In this document: piece by piece, positions 34,923 through 44,213 of the stretch | Numbering within the stretch: position 1 is the stretch's first letter | How the letters are laid out: each line of letters opens with the position of its first letter | Assembly (NCBI GenBank): GCA_050952845.1 | Contig: JBMNLP010000001.1 | Coordinates: 2,418,001-2,482,000 of the forward strand | Source: JAGVSV01 sp050952845 | GTDB lineage: Bacteria > Bacillota > Clostridia > Christensenellales > Aristaeellaceae | Direction: 5' to 3' | DNA length: 64,000 nt | The notes under the pieces: model-generated | What the model saw: only the letters and a program-made list of their open reading frames with translations | Told to the model about the DNA's origin: nothing | The model's database searches: none | Position numbers and translations under genes: made by a program

Positions 34923-36065
34923 TCAGGCAAACTCCAGGCAGCGTTTGCGGAAGTGCAGGTAATTTTCCAGAGACACCTCCTCAGGCACGCCGTGATCACA
35001 GGTAGGCAGATAACCGCCACGCGCCTGCATGACCGGGAAAATGCGGTCAACCATGCGGTCGATTTCTTCCTTGCCCTGCGCCAGCACGCGCTTGTCCACG
35101 CCGCCGGAGAGCAGGAGTTTTGGGTACTTCTTTCCTACTTCCACCACATCGCAGCCAGAGGCCACCTCAAAAGGACTCATGGAGTTCATGCCCAGTTCGC
35201 TGTACAAGTCGATAACGTCTGTCGCCTTGCCGTCTGTATCCACCTGAAATCGCAGCGCCCGGTTCTTGTCCAACTGCCTGCGGCAGCAGTTGGTCAGCAG
35301 CTGCTGGTAATAGGGAAAGAGGAACTCGCGGATCATATCCGGCGATATGAGCGGCCCCTTGTTGTAGCAGATGTCCTCGGCGATGAAGACCTCGTCCAGC
35401 GTCACCTGCTTCTGGTGCTCGGCGATGATGCTGTCAGCTAAGTTGAACCACGCCTCCATGCAGCAGTGGATTAAACCCGGATCGTCGTAGAACATGTACA
35501 AAAGCTCGGTAGGTCCAATCAGCGAGCGCAGGTACATGTAACCACCTACCAAGCTCTGTCCTATGAACAACCCCCGTCGTGCCTGCTCAACAACTTCCGG
35601 CAGGTATTCATCCATCTTGCGCTTGCGCTCGGGGCTATTCGGATCCATGCGCCATAGGCATTTTTCCTCCCAGGACTTTTGATCCTTTACCGGGTGATCC
35701 AGATATTCCGGCATAAAGCCCTGCTCTCTTCCCTTGAAGTACAAAACAGCGCGGCCGGCAAAATCCTGCACCAGTTCGTATTCGCCACGATCCTCCAGCA
35801 CCTTCTTCTCGAATACCGGCTCAAAGCCGGCCTCGCACCAGCCCAGCGCATACAGGTCGGCACGGCCGGGTTCGTCATAGCCGAACACTTCATTCAGGTT
35901 GGCGTCTTCAGCCAAGCCCTCCCTGTGCCAACGGTTCAGGCAGTAGTAGCCAAACTCCTTCTGGTAGAAAGGCGCGCCCGGCTTCCCGTTTTGAAAATCC
36001 CAGTAGCGCTGCGCGCCGCAAGGCATCTTTTCGTATTCGACCATGGAGTTGATTCCGTCTCCCAT
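34923..36065 (-). CDS. Uroporphyrinogen decarboxylase superfamily protein (sugar-locus type)
   Basis: A 380-residue UroD-fold protein. It is not a haem-pathway HemE: instead it has the features of the group found in carbohydrate loci, including FQVDTDGKATDVIDLYSELG, MNSMSPFEVASGCDV and near the C-terminus GGYLPTCDHGVPEEV. The superfamily also contains corrinoid/CoM methyltransferases (MtaA, MtbA), where H-x-C and a later Cys bind zinc; here the first site is D-x-D and the second keeps C and H. Function unknown. ATG with AGGGAGGACGG upstream, last in a run of minus-strand sugar genes. Confidence 0.78.
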   Translation of the reverse strand: MGDGINSMVEYEKMPCGAQRYWDFQNGKPGAPFYQKEFGYYCLNRWHREGLAEDANLNEVFGYDEPGRADLYALGWCEAGFEPVFEKKVLEDRGEYELVQDFAGRAVLYFKGREQGFMPEYLDHPVKDQKSWEEKCLWRMDPNSPERKRKMDEYLPEVVEQARRGLFIGQSLVGGYMYLRSLIGPTELLYMFYDDPGLIHCCMEAWFNLADSIIAEHQKQVTLDEVFIAEDICYNKGPLISPDMIREFLFPYYQQLLTNCCRRQLDKNRALRFQVDTDGKATDVIDLYSELGMNSMSPFEVASGCDVVEVGKKYPKLLLSGGVDKRVLAQGKEEIDRMVDRIFPVMQARGGYLPTCDHGVPEEVSLENYLHFRKRCLEFA

Positions 36066-36189
36066 TGAGCCGTCCTCCCTTTATGATATACCGGCCTGAT
36101 CCCTTGATGAAGCCGCCCGTGCCAACCTGTATCATCTCCCCCGGCACTTTCTATCTACTGATCATCTACACAAACACGCTTGCGCATAT

Positions 36190-37251
36190 TCAAATCACTT
36201 CCAGGTAATCCCTGTCGGGCAGCTGCGGAAATGGCGCACAGGGCAGCTGCTGATACCAGTAAGCCACGGACGCGATGTCGTCCTGCAGGGGCAGATAGCG
36301 ACCGCCCTCGCGCCAGCCCAGCGCCTGAATGGTCACCTTCAGGTCCTTTTCGAAGCAAATGGGATCGGTCAGGTGCCAGCGATACATGCCAAAGCGCATC
36401 TGGCTAACGTACAGGCGATCGGGCACCAGCACCTGCAACCCGGTATAGGGTGAGGAGAACGGCACATAGCAGTCGTGGGTATAGGGATCCTCAAAGTCGT
36501 AGGAGCCGCAGAAGTAGTCCTCCGTGCCGGTACCGCAGATGGTGGGAAACTCCTTGTCACCATCCATGAAGAACTTGATCTCGCCTTCGCCCCACCAGCC
36601 ATTGTTGTTTACGCCCCAGGCCATGTAGGTGCCCACATAGTGGCCCCTGCCCTTCACGTTGTCCAGGATGGTATAGACCTCCTTGTAGGGCAGGGGGTTC
36701 GTGCGGCGAAACTGGGCGTGAAAATACATCGCGTCCTCAGGAATATCGCACAGGCAATAGTCGATCTGGTAATAGATGGTCATAGGCTCCTCGGCGCGGT
36801 TTTCCAGGGTGATGCGGGCGCGGGTGCGGAAAGGCATATCCCAGTAGCAGTTTAGCCCGCTGCCGGGGTTGACGCACACAGCCAGGGAGTTGATCTGCAT
36901 GTACTTCTGCCAGCCCATGCAAAAGAAGTCGCCCAAGGGGCACTCCACGCTGGGATGCTCCTGATCATCCCAGTACATGCGAAGGATCGCGTTGCGCCAC
37001 TTTTTGGTCGGCGTGCACCAGATATGGTTCACCATGCCCATCCCCCGGATATCGGCCATGGTGATGGTTTCTCCCGCCTGCACCACGGTATAGGGGTTGG
37101 TTTTCCAGCCCGTCCCCAGTTCGCGCGCAGCATGCCGGGCGCTGCCCTCTTCCGCGGGGCACATGCCGCCTTTGCCGGGCTCGCCGGTCAGGTTTTCAGG
37201 GCTGATAGACCGGGTGATCCGGCCCAGGGGTCTTGTCAGATCGATCAACAT
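36190..37251 (-). CDS. GH172 (DUF2961) glycoside hydrolase family protein
   Basis: A 353-residue protein of the DUF2961/GH172 family, which includes difructose-anhydride and arabinofuranoside-acting enzymes. Typical parts: the N-terminal MADIRGMGMVNHIWC, MYWDDQEHPSVECPLGDFF, and the core GEGEIKFFMDGDKEFPTICG followed by GTEDYFCGSY with the acidic active-site residues. The ATG at 37251 is chosen because AAAGGAGG lies upstream; the in-frame extension to 37335 overlaps the neighbouring gene. No signal peptide, so it acts on imported material. Exact glycoside unknown. Confidence 0.87.
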   Translation of the reverse strand: MLIDLTRPLGRITRSISPENLTGEPGKGGMCPAEEGSARHAARELGTGWKTNPYTVVQAGETITMADIRGMGMVNHIWCTPTKKWRNAILRMYWDDQEHPSVECPLGDFFCMGWQKYMQINSLAVCVNPGSGLNCYWDMPFRTRARITLENRAEEPMTIYYQIDYCLCDIPEDAMYFHAQFRRTNPLPYKEVYTILDNVKGRGHYVGTYMAWGVNNNGWWGEGEIKFFMDGDKEFPTICGTGTEDYFCGSYDFEDPYTHDCYVPFSSPYTGLQVLVPDRLYVSQMRFGMYRWHLTDPICFEKDLKVTIQALGWREGGRYLPLQDDIASVAYWYQQLPCAPFPQLPDRDYLEVI

Positions 37252-37268
37252 AGGGATATATCCTCCTT

Positions 37269-39242
37269 TTAAAATAGTTCCTGATGATGGGCGCGGATGC
37301 GCATCACGGCTTCGGATGCGGCGCCGTTGCCCCAATCGTAGATGGTAAACTCGCCAATGCCCAAATTTTCTCCATCAGTATAGCCGTCATGTCCGTAATT
37401 TTCCATCATGAAGCCATAATCCTGTTCGCTCAGGAAAGGCCAGCGTTTTTCCCACTGCTGTTTGGCAACGGGATTTTCAGGGCAATACATCATGGAGAAG
37501 GAAGCCCGCAAGGCGGCCTTGCCGCGCTCAATGTATTCAGGACGGTTCATCAGCTTGCCGTATTGGATGAACAGCTCAGCAAACATGCTCTGGCGGGCGT
37601 CGTTAAGCTCCGCATCGCCATTCATGACGCCAAAGCCACCGATGACGGTTACGGCTATGTGATCGGGCTGGAACGAGCTCTGGAACATGAGGGTCTCGTC
37701 CAGGCAGCGTTCGCCAGCCAGCAGATAGTCAGCATCCTGCGTGGCCTCGTAGCACGCTAACGCAGCCTGCGCCATCCACCAGGGGGAAAGCGAACACTGC
37801 TTGTAGCAGTTGTTGCGTTCATATTTTTTGCCCACATGATCCTCGCTGCCGAAAATGCTGCAGGACCAGTAGGTTTCAAAATCCTCCCACCGGCTCTCCG
37901 GCATCACCTCGCGGATGAGCACGTCCATACAGCGCAGCGCGCTGTGACGATACCGCATGTCGCCGGTGAGCAGGCTGAGCTTTACAAGAAAAGTAACGCA
38001 CACAGCGCTCTCGGCGCTCTGCCGCAGCGCGGGGAGAATGGCGCTGTCTTGGGCAATCCAGGCGGGGAAGTACCCCTGCTTGTCCTGCAGGGTAAGCAAA
38101 CGGTCGGCAAAGCGCTTTGCATATGCCAAAAGGCGCTCATCCTGCTCCAGCTCCTCATACCAGGTGAGCATGTGCAGGGCAGTCCAGGCCATGTCCACGA
38201 TGTGCCTGGGAGAATCTGCCAAGAAACGCGTATAAGGATTGCGGTTGCTGTTGCCAAAGAACCTGTTTTCCCAGCCGGTAGAGCGGCGCGCTTTCTCTCC
38301 GTCTATGATCACCTGCTCGTTCGGCGTAGCGATGACGCTATCAAACAGCCCGTCCTCCTGAGGAAACTGAAGGGCCAGTTCCTTGGTCATGCGGGCTTTG
38401 GCCACATAATCTTCATTGCCGGTTTCCATGCCGTAGCGGAAGGCGCCCTGGGCGGAACGCAGCGAGCAAAACCACGCCTGGTTCCAGATAGCCAGCTGCT
38501 CGCGCTGGCTCCACACGCCGGTGTAGCCGGGGCTTTGCCGTGTGACCACAATCATTTGAGGCGCGCCTACCCGCACGCCGTTCAGATCAAACTCCTGCCA
38601 TACAGCGTGCTTCCAGCGGTCAAAAGCCCAGGCATAGGTATGCGCCACATAAGGCATTAAATCGTTCATTGCAGGCAGGCGTTTGCTGTGCGCGCGGCCG
38701 TAGGCATCCCAATACCATGCCAGCACCGGGCGGAAGGGGTTGCGCAGGGCATCCGGACCGGTGAGGTTCACCAGGCGAAAGCGAAATACAAACGAACCGG
38801 CAGGCAGCACTGCTTCGCCCGTGCGGTGGTATATCACATGCTCGCCGACGCGCGTGGTGGTCACCCCCAGGGTCATGGTGCGCTGGGGAAAATCCAGGTC
38901 AACATAATAACGGTTTTTGCCGCCGGGCACGCCGTCCATCACGGGCAGCACGCATACAACGCCCTGGCCGTCGCCCATCATCATCACCGGGGTGCGGAAC
39001 ACGTGCATGTCCACAACGGTTCCGTCCCCGGGAGTCAGGTGAGGTGTATAGGTAAAGGTGGGTTCAAAGGCAGGGCGTAAGCGCACCTGCCAGTCGCCCA
39101 CAGGCGCATCCTGAGCCAACTGGCCGGAAATGGTCACCAGCCAACGGCCTTCCGCCTCCTGCACGCAGCCGCTCTGCAGCGCCACGCCGGGAATGTCATC
39201 CCATTCCATGGTCAGGCGCACGGGTAGATTCGTTGAATTCAT
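37269..39242 (-). CDS. Putative glycosidase, beta-sandwich plus alpha-toroid type
   Basis: A 657-residue cytoplasmic protein. The first 200 residues are beta-rich, and from about 215 to the end there is a helical region with repeated hairpins (for example FRYGMETGNEDYVAKARMTKE, VDMAWTALHMLTWYEELE, YCPENPVAKQQWEKRWPFLS), like six-hairpin glycosidases. I do not recognise the exact family. Between GH172 and the broken Gfo gene, on the same strand, so it probably serves the same glycan. ATG at 39242 has AAAGG upstream; a TTG one codon earlier is also possible. Promoter at 39365-39393. Confidence 0.6.
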   Translation of the reverse strand: MNSTNLPVRLTMEWDDIPGVALQSGCVQEAEGRWLVTISGQLAQDAPVGDWQVRLRPAFEPTFTYTPHLTPGDGTVVDMHVFRTPVMMMGDGQGVVCVLPVMDGVPGGKNRYYVDLDFPQRTMTLGVTTTRVGEHVIYHRTGEAVLPAGSFVFRFRLVNLTGPDALRNPFRPVLAWYWDAYGRAHSKRLPAMNDLMPYVAHTYAWAFDRWKHAVWQEFDLNGVRVGAPQMIVVTRQSPGYTGVWSQREQLAIWNQAWFCSLRSAQGAFRYGMETGNEDYVAKARMTKELALQFPQEDGLFDSVIATPNEQVIIDGEKARRSTGWENRFFGNSNRNPYTRFLADSPRHIVDMAWTALHMLTWYEELEQDERLLAYAKRFADRLLTLQDKQGYFPAWIAQDSAILPALRQSAESAVCVTFLVKLSLLTGDMRYRHSALRCMDVLIREVMPESRWEDFETYWSCSIFGSEDHVGKKYERNNCYKQCSLSPWWMAQAALACYEATQDADYLLAGERCLDETLMFQSSFQPDHIAVTVIGGFGVMNGDAELNDARQSMFAELFIQYGKLMNRPEYIERGKAALRASFSMMYCPENPVAKQQWEKRWPFLSEQDYGFMMENYGHDGYTDGENLGIGEFTIYDWGNGAASEAVMRIRAHHQELF

Positions 39243-39364
39243 CAAACTGCCTTTCTTTCAAATACAAGCATCGCACATCCCATATGCGTGTGGCAAGCGA
39301 TCTCCGGGTCTTTTGATCACTTTGGATATCAACGACCCTTCCCCTCGTGTATGATACCATGGTC

Positions 39365-39393
39365 ATCATAGCAAAGAATGTGCGGTGCGTCTA
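39365..39393 (-). promoter_or_regulatory. Probable promoter of the 657-residue glycosidase/GH172/UroD operon
   Basis: Minus strand: -35-like TAGACG (39388-39393), 17-base spacer, -10 TATGAT (39365-39370). The AATAGACGC box and spacing repeat those before the Gfo/amidohydrolase operon at 32274. Confidence 0.5.
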
Positions 39394-39441
39394 TTTGACA
39401 TTGTGCGCCATTTACAATAATTTTTTATAAACGCATGCTAT

Positions 39442-40072
39442 TTACTGATAAACTGGCACGTTGATTGCAACTGATCCTTGTGTAATCGATTGTTCGGACA
39501 AAAGTCCCGAAACTGTCCAGTTCATAGCATCTGCCGCCGATATAGGAGGTTTTGTCCCCTGCAGAATGCTGTTGGCAAACGCTTCCAGCATGAGCGGTGT
39601 GCCACTGTCATACCCACTGATATCATCATACTGTGGAACAGCCAGTTTTTTCCATTTGTTATCCAGGAGCCCTGAAAAATCATCTATATTGCGCCATTCA
39701 TTTTGCCTGCGCAGCCCTTTGATGTGGATTTTATGGAAGTCGGTAGGCCCTTGGGCAGCCTGAAAGCAACCTTTGGTGCCTTGCAGACTATAATATAGAG
39801 AGTTATCTGGCCGGGTAGAAATAAAACTATTGCGCAGCCGAATCATGTTGCCACGCTCTGTTTCTAACATTAATGTACAAGTTCTGTCCGCAACAAAAGC
39901 GTCGTGCCGCCCTGCGCCCATGGCCACAACCTTGATGATTTTTTCCTGCATGATGGTTGCAAGAGGTCCAAGGCTATGTGTAATGGTATGATCACATGTT
40001 TACAAAACTGGGCAATATTGCGTGGCGCGCGCCTCGATTCAAGCCAACGATGCCGATTTTCACCTGATCCAT
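39442..40072 (-). pseudogene. Gfo/Idh/MocA oxidoreductase broken by an internal deletion
   Basis: The 5' end starts at 40072 and encodes MDQVKIGIVGLNRGARHAIL, the Rossmann start of a Gfo/Idh/MocA protein, with a stop at 39992-39994. In another frame the sequence then continues TITHSLGPLATIMQEKI... to the natural C-terminus at 39442. Aligned with the intact paralogue at 40095-41204, about 160 residues (roughly 480 bases) covering the rest of the NAD domain and the catalytic region are missing, and the junction is out of frame. The remaining C-terminal 170 codons stay open and closely follow the paralogue, so the loss looks recent. Confidence 0.85.
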
Positions 40073-40094
40073 AGCAGTGTTTGTCCTCCCAACA

Positions 40095-41204
40095 TCAATA
40101 ATCCGGAACCTGAACAGGCATGCTGCCATTAACTGCTGAATCATGTGAAAGCAAACCAGCAGCCGTCCAGTTCAGGGCGTCTTCTAACGATATCGGCATG
40201 TCTGTTCCGTAAATCAAAGCTGTCGCGAACTCATCTAACATAAGAGCGCATCCGGAATCATACATAGAAACGCCATCGTCAAAGGCATCATGAAAGACAA
40301 TGCCGCTTTTCGTATACATACGCCATTCAGTTGGTAAAAAACCAGAAAAATCAAACAGGTTACGCCATTCGTTCGGTTTGCATAAACCTTTGATATGTAC
40401 CTTATGAAAATCAGTCGGTCCTTGAGGCCCCTGATAACATCCATTTGTACCTTGAATACTATAATACGTATAAATATCAGGACGCGAACTGACAAAACTG
40501 TTGCGCAAACGAATCATATTACCATTTTCGGTTTGTAACATCAGCACGCAGGTATTCGGACTGGTCAGGTTGTACTGATGCCCCGCCTCCATACAGGTAA
40601 CGGTTTTTATCCTCTCGCCCATGATATGCGCCAACGGTCCCAAAGTGTGTGTGATGTATGGATGACCATGGCGACCGAAATACGCTTCTTTCCGCCAGGG
40701 CTGTAGTCCGTCCGGAAAGTTCGGCCTGAGTTGAAAGTCCATCAGGTAGTCGGATTCCGCATAATATATATCACCAAACAGTCCTGCTTTTGCCATGTTT
40801 CGGACGATGGTCCAAGACCGGATATACACATAGTTCTCCGCAAGCATATAGCGCTTCCCTGTTTTCCGGACAGCATCTGCGATGCGGGGCAGGTCATCAC
40901 GCTCTGTGCAGCTGGTCACTTCGCTTAGTACATGCTTTCCGGACTCCAACGAAGCGACTACATGATTCGCATGATCCGGTATGGGTGTGGCGATCATAAC
41001 AGCATCACAATCTGAAACGGCAAGCAACTCATCTAAACTGCCATAAACCTCTGAAATGCCATTTTCTTTTCCTACGGTCAGCGCCAGTTCCCTATCCAGG
41101 TCTGCAACAGCTGATATCTCAACATGCGGCGCTATTTTCCCTGCTTTAACATGCGCCAATCCACGATGCAATCCAACAACGCCAAGTTTGATTTTATCTA
41201 ACAA
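40095..41204 (-). CDS. Gfo/Idh/MocA family oxidoreductase
   Basis: A 369-residue NAD(P)-dependent dehydrogenase. Rossmann motif KLGVVGLHRGLAH; the usual EKP motif is replaced by SGKHVLSEVTSCTERDD; the C-terminal domain has GRHGHPYITHTLGPLAHIMG, a likely catalytic His region. TTG start with AGGAGGTAAATAG upstream. It follows the sugar isomerase-like gene by 14 bases and precedes the broken paralogue by 22 bases, forming one operon. A role in oxidation or epimerisation of a sugar or sugar acid is inference. Confidence 0.87.
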   Translation of the reverse strand: MLDKIKLGVVGLHRGLAHVKAGKIAPHVEISAVADLDRELALTVGKENGISEVYGSLDELLAVSDCDAVMIATPIPDHANHVVASLESGKHVLSEVTSCTERDDLPRIADAVRKTGKRYMLAENYVYIRSWTIVRNMAKAGLFGDIYYAESDYLMDFQLRPNFPDGLQPWRKEAYFGRHGHPYITHTLGPLAHIMGERIKTVTCMEAGHQYNLTSPNTCVLMLQTENGNMIRLRNSFVSSRPDIYTYYSIQGTNGCYQGPQGPTDFHKVHIKGLCKPNEWRNLFDFSGFLPTEWRMYTKSGIVFHDAFDDGVSMYDSGCALMLDEFATALIYGTDMPISLEDALNWTAAGLLSHDSAVNGSMPVQVPDY

Positions 41205-41218
41205 TGCTATTTACCTCC

Positions 41219-42034
41219 TCATGTCTCAGGGAACAGCGCAGCAAAGAACTGCTTGGCATGTTCAAGTCGCTGCACGCCCTCTTCTGCTGATTTTGTTGGG
41301 AATTCCATGGAAAAATAACCCTTGTAACCAGCTGAAGCGACCGCATTGATGTATTGTTTAAAGTCAACGCTGCCTTCTCCGTATTTGAGCAAAGAGTTGC
41401 CCTTCACAGCATCCCGGAGATGTGCATGTGCACAGCGGTATGCTAAGCGCTGAGCAACATGCGCCGGGTCCAAGCCGGCATACGTCATATGGGCGCAGTC
41501 CAAGGTTGTTTTGACAGCATCAATCTGATCAGCCCAGAAAGAGTCAATGTCATCCTGTTGCTCGGCAATGGATAGTTTATGAGGGGCTTCAATAGAAAAC
41601 ACAATACCGCGCTCGCCCGCACGGTCAGCCATTTCGGCATTTCGTCCGGCTATTTTCTTCAGCCAGTGAGATCGTTTGTCGGAGGGTGTTATGGGACCTG
41701 CTGCGAACGTCATCACACGGGCACCCAACGCGGAGGTCAGATGAAGCGCGTTTTGTGCAATCAAATCCATGCCATCTGCCACATGACCCGCCTCATCCAG
41801 CCAGTGAAGACCAAAGTTGACCGCAACCACGCGAACCCCTGATTGAGCCACAGCCCGCAGAGCTTCCGCAAGCGTGCTTTGATTTGCATTTCGGATGTCG
41901 TAGTGATTGGATAAACCGGGCGCAATACAGAGTTCAGCCTTGTCATATCCTGCATTCCGGATGTTCTGCAGTGCATCATTCAATGAAAGTAACCCGAAAA
42001 TCATGGTGGAAGGAATAATCCGATCTCTTATCAT
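41219..42034 (-). CDS. Sugar phosphate isomerase/epimerase family protein (xylose isomerase-like TIM barrel)
   Basis: A 271-residue TIM-barrel protein of the AP-endonuclease-2/xylose isomerase-like superfamily. Metal-site segments are visible: IVFSIEAPHKLSIAEQ (Glu), VKTTLDCAHMTYAGLDP (Asp, His), YRCAHAHLRDAVKG and YFSMEFPTKSAEEG (final Glu). The ATG at 42034 is chosen because CGGAGGCAC lies upstream; the in-frame extension to 42097 lacks such a site. It opens the operon with the two Gfo-type genes. Confidence 0.86.
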   Translation of the reverse strand: MIRDRIIPSTMIFGLLSLNDALQNIRNAGYDKAELCIAPGLSNHYDIRNANQSTLAEALRAVAQSGVRVVAVNFGLHWLDEAGHVADGMDLIAQNALHLTSALGARVMTFAAGPITPSDKRSHWLKKIAGRNAEMADRAGERGIVFSIEAPHKLSIAEQQDDIDSFWADQIDAVKTTLDCAHMTYAGLDPAHVAQRLAYRCAHAHLRDAVKGNSLLKYGEGSVDFKQYINAVASAGYKGYFSMEFPTKSAEEGVQRLEHAKQFFAALFPET

Positions 42035-42208
42035 TAGGTGCCTCCGTTCTTTTGATATCGTAATAAAATTGTTTTTGGAATCGTCTATCATACGCATAAC
42101 ACACGCATAGCGTAGGCAAACTTCTGCGGCTCTTCCGCCATCTATTGCAGCCTGGCTCAGATCATCAACGAAGTATATGGCAAAACGTCGCTGCCCGTGT
42201 AAACATTT

Positions 42209-43822
42209 TCAAACCACTGCTTCAATTTCCGGGAAAAAACAAAGCCTCTTTCCCTTGCTCACAGCGCCGGTTACTTCCTCGCCGTGCCAGCGCAGGGTGT
42301 AGAACTTACCTCGAAAGGGCGTGGCGACAACCCTGTCCTCGAAGTCATAGATGATCCGCACCGTTCCGCCCATCTCCATGCCGCACAGGTACAGCCATTC
42401 GCCGTTGAGATAGCTTTCTGCGTTTTCCACCGTCACACCTTTGCAGTTGCCCGGCATGCGGATGCGCAGAGCTTTCACCGGCTGATGCATGTTGATTTCA
42501 GCCACGCCGTTTCCATCGTAAGGGTTGCGAAAGGTGAAAGCGGCATTGTCCGTATCAAACAGCAGGTTCACGCTGTACAGCGCGCCCTTCAATGTGCACT
42601 GCCCGCGGATAGCCTCGCATAAGCCTTCGGAGCCGCCGCCAACAATGTCCCAGTTGAAGGAGATGGGCGCGCCCTCGTGATCCTCATGCCCGTAGGGGCA
42701 GGGAAAGCCGAACGCGCCCTTGCTGCGGCTGGCCATGCGGTAACGGGCGGGACAGTTCTCGTCGTCCGGGTCCTCGATGAAGTGCGTATCCAAAAGCTGC
42801 GATGGCAGCAGATGCGCGCGGAGGATGCGCTCAGCGCGGGCATAATAGCCTGGATAGCCCCACTTGCCGAGGATGAGGCAGGTTTCAAGGATGTCGGCGG
42901 TGTTGTTGATCTCCCCCACGTCATCCTGACGCGCATAGTTCTCGATGCACCAGCCAAAATCCACCGCGATCTGGTTGAGGCCATTCTCAACAAACGCCCT
43001 GCAGCGGTCAAGAATGGTGCGGTCGCGCAGCACATCGCCCAGGATCGCCAGGGAGCTGATCATCGCCGTTGTAGAATGGGTGTGGCTGCCGTGTATGCGC
43101 ACATCGTAGTCGCCCTTTTCATTGAGCACGTCGCGGAAACACACGTCCTTCAGGCTGATGGCTTGTTGCAGCGCCCTCACCTCGCCGGTAGCCTTGTAAA
43201 ACTTGACCAATGGGCCGATATAGCGGCCAAACGTCACGGGGAATGTGATCTCATCCGCATGGAGAGCGCCCCATTTGAAAAGGCTTCCGCCGGTTTCCTG
43301 CCGCCACAGTTCCTCACGGAACTGGCCGGACGCATAGTCAAAGTACCTGTCCACCGCATCAATGAGCTGCATGCCGCAGGTTCTGGCCTCCTCATCCCCA
43401 CGGAACTGCACCAGCGCGGTTAGCGCATGCATCACCTCGCGCAAGTTGTGCAGATCGGTCTTGAGGATGGGCTTGGTGGTGTCCTCGTCAATGCAGGGCG
43501 GGAAGCCCAGCTTCGAGGCGGAAATGGAATATCGCGCCCAGCGGCCCAGCGTCTGAACCGCTTCTTCATTCAGGGCAGCGTTCTCTTTGCCCAGCACATC
43601 CTCCGCATTCAGCAGTCCGTTGAGCCATCGGCCCGGGATATGGGCCATGCTGAAGGTGGTGGAATGGGCATTGCCCCAGTTTTCACCCGTCATGCAATTG
43701 GCAAAGTACGGGATGTTGCCATGGTTGGGATCAAAGAATGTCATCATGGGGCGCAGCGCTTCCTTGAGGGCAAGGCGCAGGTCGCGCTTGTTGACGTTCA
43801 CATACTTATTCATGGTCTTCAT
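42209..43822 (-). CDS. Putative alpha-toroid glycosidase (GH127-like, uncertain)
   Basis: A 537-residue cytoplasmic protein, mostly helical hairpins (residues 15-370), ending in a beta-rich part (about 420-537). Segments such as GSHTHSTTAMISSLAILGDVL, GEINNTADILETCLILGKWG and YYARAERILRAHLLP recall beta-L-arabinofuranosidase-type (GH127-like) six-hairpin enzymes, but I cannot confirm the family. Start ATG at 43822 is 8 bases after CGGAGG; the ATG at 43828 is too close to it. It precedes the isomerase/Gfo operon after a 174-base gap and probably releases the sugar those enzymes process. Confidence 0.6.
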   Translation of the reverse strand: MKTMNKYVNVNKRDLRLALKEALRPMMTFFDPNHGNIPYFANCMTGENWGNAHSTTFSMAHIPGRWLNGLLNAEDVLGKENAALNEEAVQTLGRWARYSISASKLGFPPCIDEDTTKPILKTDLHNLREVMHALTALVQFRGDEEARTCGMQLIDAVDRYFDYASGQFREELWRQETGGSLFKWGALHADEITFPVTFGRYIGPLVKFYKATGEVRALQQAISLKDVCFRDVLNEKGDYDVRIHGSHTHSTTAMISSLAILGDVLRDRTILDRCRAFVENGLNQIAVDFGWCIENYARQDDVGEINNTADILETCLILGKWGYPGYYARAERILRAHLLPSQLLDTHFIEDPDDENCPARYRMASRSKGAFGFPCPYGHEDHEGAPISFNWDIVGGGSEGLCEAIRGQCTLKGALYSVNLLFDTDNAAFTFRNPYDGNGVAEINMHQPVKALRIRMPGNCKGVTVENAESYLNGEWLYLCGMEMGGTVRIIYDFEDRVVATPFRGKFYTLRWHGEEVTGAVSKGKRLCFFPEIEAVV

Positions 43823-43938
43823 GGGCATAGCCTCCGTTCATCTTGTCGATCGGGCAGGTATCATGGTTGAGCAGGCGCATGATCTCCTGCATACACAGCT
43901 CTTAGATGCGTGCGGTGTCATTGCGTCCTGTGTAAGGC

Positions 43939-44128
43939 TTAGAGCAATTACGCCATCGTGGCGCACAAAGCAGCGCAGGATTTTTGTCTCCGGCAAGGGC
44001 AGAGGCGAACGCCCGCTGTACGGGATGAAGCTAACCGTCAGCCCCATAAGTAACGGAGGATAACAAGCGCCGTCCCCGGCGCGCAGACAGCCGACCATTG
44101 CGGATTGAGTTTCGTACACACAGAGTAT
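43939..44128. mobile_element. Type A inverted-repeat element, right-truncated copy
   Basis: From TTAGAGCAATTACGCC the sequence follows the complete type A element at 25822-26096 for about 180 bases (GCGCACAAAGCAGCGCAGGA, TTTTTGTCTC, GGCAAG, GCAGAGGCGA and so on), then diverges; the right inverted repeat is missing. It fills most of the 43823-44213 gap between the putative glycosidase and the acetyltransferase gene. Confidence 0.7.
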
Positions 44129-44155
44129 CACGCACCTGTAGCCCGCAGGCCTGCA

Positions 44156-44169
44156 TTATGATATCATAA
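44156..44169. promoter_or_regulatory. 14-base perfect palindrome upstream of the acetyltransferase gene
   Basis: TTATGATATCATAA is self-complementary and includes a -10-like TATGAT on both strands. It lies 44 bases before the GTG start. It could be an operator or a chance AT palindrome. Confidence 0.35.
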
Positions 44170-44213
44170 AAGACAGGAAAGGAACCTTCAATCACGTTGA
44201 TGGAGAAGAACGA

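Noticed and set aside
36190..37335. Longer start for the GH172 gene at 37335
   Set aside because: The extension overlaps the neighbouring gene and lacks a ribosome site; AAAGGAGG stands before 37251.
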